64,000 nucleotides of DNA, from positions 90,521 to 154,520 of the forward strand of contig FWCC01000363.1 in NCBI GenBank assembly GCA_900169235.1, given 5' to 3'. Positions within the stretch are counted from its first letter, which is position 1. Each line of letters opens with the position of its first letter. Under the pieces are notes generated by a model that saw only the letters and a program-made list of their open reading frames with translations, was not told the origin of the DNA and did not search any database. Source of the DNA: Zarea fungicola. Its lineage: Eukaryota; Ascomycota; Sordariomycetes; Hypocreales; Cordycipitaceae. Below are positions 57,160 to 64,000 of the stretch, piece by piece. The translations under genes and the position numbers were made by a program.

Positions 57160-58781
57160 AAAAAAATGTGCTGATGGTCGATATTCATGGAGGCGGGAGA
57201 ATCTCGTATCCCACTTGTCAAAAAAGTGCTTGACTCGGAGCCCCCAAACCCGTTGGTCCTACGGGGTATGGTGTACAGAATTACAAATTAACCATGTTCT
57301 CGTGGCTTACACCCCAATAGGGGGCGTGTTGTCGATTTGATAAACATCGAGGGTCATCATCGCCGCGAGAGCATGCCTGGCAGATAAGGCACCACGGATG
57401 TCCTGATGTAGAGTGAAGAGTGTTGGTTTACCCCGTAATTGTGCCAGAATCGGATTCAAGATAAGTGCGCAATATGACAGATCAACCCCCATTGTCCAGC
57501 AGGGAAAAAAAGTAAAAAGAGTGTATTTGACCGGAGAGTCGCCCTCTAGATATCAAGTTGTGGCAGCATGAGCAGATCAATTAAAATCCCCCTCAGCGAC
57601 TACCGAGCGCCTACAATGTAATATTCTAATCTTGGAGGGGCCTTAATAATGCCTCAATAGGGTGTAGCTTTGGGTTGGAACGAGTAGTTTTTTGCGACTT
57701 GGATGACGCCAAGGCAAAAAGGCCTCCCGCACGGTTAAAAGGCTATCATGGCGCGCCGCCGTTTTACGATTTCGCCGATCTTCAAATAAGTTTGGGTTGC
57801 ATTCGCAGACTTTCCGGTGGGGACCAAAAACGAGCAGAGGGATGGGGGGTGGTTTGTCTGTTTTGAGACGGACGATAGCCGAGGGCCAAGCCGACGAGGC
57901 TTGAGGCGTGTGCGAGGGGTGTTTCTTTGCGGCTGTGGCGCTGCGTCGGACTGGGTGTGTCTTTGGCGGTCGGGTCCAATCTATCCGCCGGCGCGGATAT
58001 GTCGATTCGGGGACGAGTACGGAGTCCTACCCTGAAGGTGGGATGGAAGTAGTCATTGCGAGCAGAGAACTGCCTGGATAAGAGGAGATGGAGAGGAAGC
58101 CAAAGGTACTATGTACTTATAAATGAGCTAGGGAATCTGGAAACCAGTACTCCGTAGCCTCCAATAATTTCATCTTTGCGCCGGCTCCTTGTTCTGCTGC
58201 ATATTCACATCTCGATATGTCAAAGTCCTTTCTGGCCCAAAGGCGAGCCAAGTAGCCTAATGCTGGCGCCCACATCGTATTCTTGCCTCATGCTTTACCA
58301 GTCCCCCACAACACGGGACCAAAATCCAAATGAGAGACTTTCCTTATTTTTCATTTACCCAGAGACTCATCACTCCCTGTGCACTGTAAAAATTGGGGCT
58401 GCTGAAGCCAAGTTTCTAGCGCGTAGCAGAAGGAAAAGAAGAAGCTTTCAGGACACCCCCCACAATCCCGATGGCTGGGTTGCCAGGGTGGGTGTATTTG
58501 CTTGTCTTGCCCTAAGAGGAACGATTACGAATGAGGCAATGACAAGTACCCTTGTACCACGTACGGCAGTTGTTTCGGGGGTGTCTAAATTTCCCAGGCG
58601 TTTTATTTTCTCTGACGATCGAATCTCGGACAATGGCCAACGGCTTAGCTGACAGGTACGCCATCTGTGCGGTATTCATCACCGGCCAACAGGCTAATAA
58701 CACACTGAATCGCGTCCTGTATCCATCCTGTTTATTTGGCTCTTTTTTTCCCCTACCGTTTTGGTTGGCGGGTTTGGTGGC

Positions 58782-58802
58782 TTTTCGGTTTTCGGTTTTC
58801 GG
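58782..58802. repeat. Three tandem copies of TTTTCGG
   Basis: Three exact heptamers in a T/G-rich context. It is probably a simple-sequence expansion. Confidence 0.8.
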
Positions 58803-61800
58803 TTTCTGTCCACTTCCAATTTTGCACCCTTCTCCTACCAAGTGGTAAATTCCGCCCAAGTGAGCCCATATCAACGAACCGATATGGGGACCGCCCAAAA
58901 CTCATTTGTAATGGATACTGGTGGCAGCCTGTTTCTTGTCTTTCCCTTTTGTTGCACAGCCTGTCTCTTTATCAGTTTTAGGGCTTGCAAATGTCGAGCT
59001 TTGATGCGCCTGGTATCTGGACGGGCTTCGCGCAAGAAACTTGAACCCGGTTGAGCCTGTGACCCGAAATCCTACGAAAATGGATGGAGAGGGGTGCAAT
59101 GGAATCTTGGCTTTGCTCAAAGACTTGGCTTCTGCTCAGAAACAATCCGTACATTCACATTTTACTTGGAGCCCTCCCCCTGTCTTGCGGTGTGGACGGA
59201 GATCAGATATTGTGTTCTAGTACAACTCCGCTAGCGGCCGCAGAAGGCCGCACCCATGTCCGTAGCAAACTAGCATCTGCACCGATGTTGCGCCTGGGTT
59301 ACAACAGTGCTCCATAGCTTGACCGACGGGCGGCGACTTTGATCTACAGTGACTCTTTCTCCTGACGAGACAATGACGCACAACTTGCTATCAAGTTGCT
59401 AAAAATGGGCATGCCAAACACTGGAACACGGATATGCATAGTTTGGACGGAAGGGAGCACGGAGGTCAAGTCTTAAACAAGGAGCCCTTGTGATCAGAAG
59501 AGTACTGATTCCAAGTCTTTCGCCAACCGTGTCTTCCAGATGCGAGGGACCTCCTACTTGTTTCAGATCAAGCAGCCTCTTTTCTTCTGGCTCGTTTTCC
59601 CACTCTTGTTCCCCATATATACATCTCCCGCCCCGCCAAGATGAGCAGTTTTTGCGACGGGCTTGCTTTTGCCATTACCCGACCAGTGGGTGCTGTCGGG
59701 TTAAGTTTGACTTGCTACGACTTTCCTGTTGGCTAATAGTAACAAAGTGACAGCCACGGAGATGCTATTGCACACATGGTGGTTTAATTCCGACGACTGT
59801 ACGGAGAACGTCATCCTCAAAAGAGCATCATGGAGGCTGCAGCAGACTAGATTGGACATGAAAACCTTGAACGAAAAAAAAAAGGCCGGCAAGGACGGGA
59901 TCTTTTGTTTAGCCACCAATTCATCGGTAAATGGGTTGTGTGTACGTGTCTGGCCAAGATGGTGTGGTGGTGCCGGCGGTGACATTCCTATGTTGGCATC
60001 GGCAAGCAGGCTGGGAGATTCCCGCAGCCGATACTTGCGGAGGGACATTTAGCCGCAGACAACATTCGCCATACGCCCTCCCCATCTCCCCCCTCAAAAA
60101 TCAAAGTTCTGTCGCTTGCCCGCCGCCACAGAGCCGGGTCGCCTAGGATTGATGGCTGGATGATGTCCAAAATAGGTACCATAATAAGAGAAAGACTTCT
60201 CATGGCCGCCATTGCCAGCAGGAGGACGGCATGACCAACAACCGAAAAGTCAAGCCGAAAGAAGCGCCCAAGTTTCGTGTAAGATTCTAGTTGATTAGAC
60301 TAGGCCGTAGTTGTGCCGCATGGAAACCAAACTTCCTAAAGAGGAAAAAAGACCGGCGGACAAGGCATTGGCATAAAGTCTTTATTTTATTACTGGCTTT
60401 ATTTATTATTTATCATCATGGAGCAGCAGGGCGTGGCTGGACTCATTTGACCATTGCCCCGCCCCGCTCTTCATGAAATGCGACACCGAACTGGATGACA
60501 ATATCAAAGATGAAATCCGAACGTTTGAACCCACAAGCCCCAGCTGAGAGCCCCATCCTCATGTTCACGATGAGGCGCATATTGGGTCCCAGCTCACGCT
60601 TACAAAAGGCTAAAGTGAAAAATAAAATAAAATAATCCCTTTGTGCAATATTATGGGGCGTCTTTTCTTGTTTCGATTAGTTTGGGGTGGTTCGGTTGGA
60701 GCAAAGCCCAGAGCCTTGACCCCTTTCGAAGCTATCGCAATGCACAATTTGGCCCCAGTGGATACACTGACTTTTGAAACGATTGAGACAGGGCCAGCCG
60801 GTGATCGTTGTCCGAGGGCGACTTGCTGTCGACGGTTTTCAACGGCGCACCGTCTGACCATGAACGACTGGTGGAGGTAGACAGAGGCCGCCGGATGAGA
60901 CGCCAATGTCAACCAACTTGATTGCCACGAGGAGCCCCGCCTCCCGGCCCCTCTGACACTGCTGGTGACGAGTCCTTGGAGACATGGCGTACAAAAGTTC
61001 GTCGATGGCTGCTTGGCAGTTATCCCCATGCATTCGTGACCAGGGCCTTGTGGGCAAAGGGGACAACACGGAGAGAACGACGATGGTAAGCGTTACAGGT
61101 TGATTGGGGGTTGCCATCATCTCGATTGGCTTGGAGCTGAACATTTGTTCCCATCAGTGGCGAAGAAAGAGCGATCCGATAGATATTGTCCACAAGGCCA
61201 TTGTCTAATCTGGATCACCCATTTGAACAATGCGCCTGTGATCTTGGTGGGCTTGATTTGGAAGATACCACGATTCCTTAGCAGTAGCATTCAATCAGCA
61301 AGGCCGAAACAGGGACATCCCACAACAGCCACATTCCATCATCATTCCGCACACAAAAAGAACCAACGGACTTGATTATGGAATTGGGCGAGCAGGCCTA
61401 GGCATCTCTGGTTATTGGCAGGGCTAGTCTAAAGCGTGGCGTTTTACATGTAATCAGTAGCTGTCCTGGGAACTTTTGAATTCACTGGTGTTTAGTGATA
61501 TTTCAAGTCCTAAATTAGCAATGCAATGATCTGTCAACCACCCTCCAACGGCATATTCCGACTGCAACAACGCCTTGTTAATGGATACCTGTTCCTATTC
61601 TGTACCGCCTTTTTCCCTTGTTGGTGGTTCATCTGGGCGCCGTGTGGGCGGCAGTTGCTGATGCGTCCAGTCCTCTCAGCCAAGGCTAACGAACGCCCAC
61701 TGGCGCCGCCTGTCAGAGAGTGGATAGGTCAGCGGCGATACGAAGCAGATAGATTTTTTATGGGAACGCCTGCTCGATAAGAAAGGGCCAAATTGTGCAT

Positions 61801-63219
61801 TATACATCCGCAGAGGGCGGTGTTTCGCACACGACAGCCGATTTAGGGAATGGGGCCAGGTACCAAATAGGAGGCAAGGAGGCTAGTTAGCCATTAAGAA
61901 AAGTGCAAACCAACCGGTCCAAGCATGGCTGAGCCTCTCGCTAATCCTGGCTAATGCCTGACTAACAACTCAGGAGCTGCGTTCCGCCAGCAGCCATGGT
62001 TGGATTCACTCTCAGTGTAGGCGAGATTTGAGCCTGTGGTCGCCACGATATTCCAACCTCGCCATCTTCATTACGGAGTGCAAAGAATCAACTCCAGATG
62101 TAGATGCTGACTGGAAAAGGCGATTCGTACCTGAAGCACAGGCTATACCTCCACTGTACGAATTGGGAACGAGTAAGGCAGTGCGGACATGGAAGAGCAT
62201 GGCTTTGAACCATTTCCTCAAACAGGCAAAAAATCTGCTGTGGAATATCGCCGGGCTTGCAAGCCTCCATTTGCTAATAGCGCATTTTCCCGTTTGGGGC
62301 ATTTTCGCGCCGCCAAGCAGGCTGCATGGGGCTAATTTCGACGAACGAACAGGGGGCGTCGCAAGGCAAAAAAGCCTCCCAGCTGGGTGGCCCTCCAACT
62401 TGCGAGCCCGCTTTATTGCAGATTCAGGCGGGAGTGCAACGCTACGGCTATGCTTTCCTTGTCGTTTTGGCGGTGATGGTGAGCTTCCACCCCCAACAGC
62501 CACACCACGAGGGAAATCCCTGACTCCGTCCATCGGATCTTGCTTGACTTGTATTCAACCGGTGGGTGGATTGCCTTTCCCTTCTTGTTTCCCTGTGGAA
62601 GATGGTGGGATTGATTCTGACGATGGATGGAAGTGGGTGAGATTTCGGATGTAGCATTGGGCTGCTACCCAGGAATGGAGCTGTCATGGCAAAGACGGAT
62701 TTGCACAAGACTTGAACAGCAACGCCCTGTTTCTACCGTCCCTTCTTACCATCGCAATGGTCTGATGGAGAAACTCGGCAATGACCGAAATGGGGATAAC
62801 AAAGGAGGCCTGGACATTCTCGGCTGGGTTCCGTGGTGTTTTCGGTGGAGGAGAGTCAGGCGTGGTGACGATGGCACTATAAACACAGTGCCCGAACAAT
62901 CAGACAACCAGAAGTAGGCAGAAGTAAGCAGAACACATGGTAACACGGAGCACAGGAATAATGGAAAGAGGACTGCGAGATCGTCTGTGCAATACTGTCC
63001 CCGTGTCGCAACGATTCAGGCAAACAACATTAAAATGAAATAATGAGCAACGTTATAGCCAAATAGCATCGTTAGCGCACCATGACTTACTAGCAGCGAG
63101 GGAAGATGCGTATCTCCGGCCCACCGCCGCTGGGAGTGAGTAACAGCCTTTTAGCCATACTGCCGCGATTCATCCAACCTAAACTCAGCCCCACTGACCG
63201 TATTATTATTTTATTTTTA

Positions 63220-63882
63220 TGAGTTTATTCGCTTACCCACTCCCATCCCACTTCACCCCTCCCCTGGCTATGTTCATTATCCACCCCCTTACCAATCTAC
63301 CTCACCCCCGGGCGTAAAAACGACAGCTTTGCCTCGCATGCCTGTCCCACCTACCGACCCAACCTCGTGTCCCCAAGATTGATTTTCGCTCTGTATTTTA
63401 CTTCTATTAGCCTTGCTGCCAAGTCAGATGTATCGATGCCCTAAATAGGCGCCAGATCCTGTTTCTTCCACCCCCCCCCCCCCCCCCCTCCAGCCTGCCC
63501 CCCCATCGGTGTCATTGCCACGCGCATTTTTATGGAAACAGACTTCAGTGGTGGCCGCGCAGAGCTCCGTCTTACCAAGGGCCTTTTTAATGTTTTTTCT
63601 TCTTCTTGATGCACACCAGCGCAGACGCCCACCTAGCATTCCATTCAGGATTATTAACACCCTACCCCCTCGTCCTCATCTAACCCACCCCATCTTCTCA
63701 ATACATATCAACAGCCTTCCCCAAATATCGTCGCCCGTTGGGTCTGATTCTTTCTTTTCTCATATACACACACTTCCGTCAACACTTTCATCAACACTTT
63801 CTGCCCATCTTGGCTGGTGTGCTCCTACCTCGACTGGCCTCACAAAACACAACATAAAAGACATATCCATACTCAGCCAGCC
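63220..63882 (+). promoter_or_regulatory. C/T-rich promoter and leader region of the gene at 63883
   Basis: From about 63220 the plus strand becomes strongly pyrimidine-rich (CACTTCACCCCTCCCC, then CATCTTCTCAATACATATC and CACACACTTCCGTCAACAC). Such asymmetry upstream of an ATG is typical of fungal promoters and 5' leaders. No clear TATA box is seen. Confidence 0.5.
63471..63488. repeat. Poly-C tract, 18 C
   Basis: An uninterrupted run of 18 C, with a second C-run shortly after (from about 63497), about 400 bp before the ATG at 63883, inside the C/T-rich leader-like region. Confidence 0.85.
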
Positions 63883-64000
63883 ATGGCAGCTGCCTCAGTA
63901 CTAGCACCCAGCTCTCACTACCAGCCGCCGCCGTCGTTTGCCGCCTCTGCCTACCCATCTCACTCTTCCGGTCCCTCACCAGCGCCCGGCATGATCTCCT
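63883..64000 (+). CDS. 5' end of a Pro/Ser/Ala-rich protein, cut by window edge (possible transcription factor)
   Basis: ATG at 63883 in a strong context (GCCATGGCAGC) opens a frame that stays open to the window end (39 codons). The residues are low-complexity: MAAASVLAPSSHYQPPPS, then Ser/Pro/Ala-rich sequence with APGMIS at the edge. This is the look of a disordered N-terminus of a fungal transcription factor. Neighbourhood with GSH1 and the very long upstream region brought the NsdD/SUB-1 type GATA regulators to mind, but no DNA-binding domain is visible, so this is a guess. That the ATG is a genuine coding start is more secure than the identity. Confidence 0.6.
   Translation, partial: MAAASVLAPSSHYQPPPSFAASAYPSHSSGPSPAPGMIS

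Larger units (their letters stand above)
45910..63882. other. Gene desert of about 18 kb
   Basis: I find no recognisable protein, tRNA, rRNA, transposon end or CRISPR array between GSH1 and the ATG at 63883. Base composition is not obviously AT-rich, so it does not look like RIP-degraded transposon sequence. Open frames are short and mostly lack an ATG; the longest are two overlapping antiparallel frames at 62012-62654. Visible structure: a perfect inverted repeat at 56789-56851, poly-C tracts at 57135-57159 and 63471-63488, three TTTTCGG copies at 58782-58802, and a C/T-rich leader-like stretch from about 63220. The likely role is an extended upstream region, possibly with non-coding transcripts, of the gene starting at 63883. 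That role is inferred from position. Confidence 0.6.

Noticed and set aside
45910..63882. Transposon or RIP-affected relic as explanation of the desert
   Set aside because: No terminal repeats, transposase or reverse-transcriptase remnants, and no strong AT bias were seen. It cannot be excluded without a repeat search.
1..64000. CRISPR array, bacterial operon or secondary-metabolite cluster
   Set aside because: The genes have introns and eukaryotic families; no regularly spaced repeats were found, and no PKS, NRPS, terpene cyclase or tailoring gene set is present.

Overview
The window reads as nuclear DNA of a filamentous ascomycete, most likely a Sordariomycete and probably from Hypocreales. 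Protein-coding genes are mostly single-copy housekeeping genes with short introns (about 50-180 nt), GTANGN-type donors and CTAAC/CTGAC branch sites. Several families are typical of Pezizomycotina: a SAT4/rhodopsin-like membrane protein, a Btz-domain protein, an NBR1-like receptor with four ZZ fingers, and a 161-residue V-ATPase subunit c split by tiny exons. Class is supported by gene content; order is an inference from protein resemblance only.

Layout. 1-875 (+): 3' part of a rhodopsin/SAT4-like integral membrane protein. 3184-8429 (+): phospholipase D. 8770-9498 (-): COQ7. 10091-12133 (+): RTF1. 12916-13793 (-): V-ATPase proteolipid subunit c. 14794-17710 (+): SacI/hSac2 phosphoinositide phosphatase. 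17789-18946 (-): BMT6-type rRNA methyltransferase. 19987-20349 (+) and 20667-20936 (-): two small unrecognised ORFs. 22245-24382 (+): Btz-domain protein. 27337-29972 (+): NBR1-like selective autophagy receptor. 31160-34860 (+): NUP2-type nucleoporin with C-terminal Ran-binding domain. 35604-37423 (+): gamma-tubulin, seven exons. 38005-38280 (+): 91-aa hydrophilic protein. 38620-39750 (+): MYG1-like exonuclease. 40563-41222 (-): endosulfine (IGO1). 43351-45909 (+): glutamate-cysteine ligase, six exons.

From 45910 to 63882 there are about 18 kb in which I recognise no gene. At 63883 an ATG opens a Pro/Ser/Ala-rich reading frame that runs off the window. The desert has no recognisable transposon, tRNA or CRISPR array. 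It does hold a perfect 24-bp inverted repeat with a 15-nt loop (56789-56851), two long poly-C tracts and a small heptamer repeat. A very long, mostly non-coding region ahead of a low-complexity N-terminus is the usual look of a fungal developmental regulator, but the DNA-binding domain, if any, lies outside the window.

The genes do not form a pathway or a secondary-metabolite cluster. They are independent core functions: phosphoinositide and lipid signalling (PLD, SAC), ubiquinone synthesis, transcription elongation, vacuolar acidification, rRNA methylation, mRNA/EJC biology, selective autophagy, nuclear transport, microtubule nucleation, PP2A control and glutathione synthesis. The most noteworthy observations concern gene structure (8-, 11-, 13- and 17-nt exons, a stop-codon-spanning last intron, frame-preserving introns, tandem acceptors) and the 18-kb desert with its hairpin. 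I did not find convincing evidence for a new multi-gene system. Splice sites were placed by eye from consensus signals and protein-family continuity and have no transcript support here.
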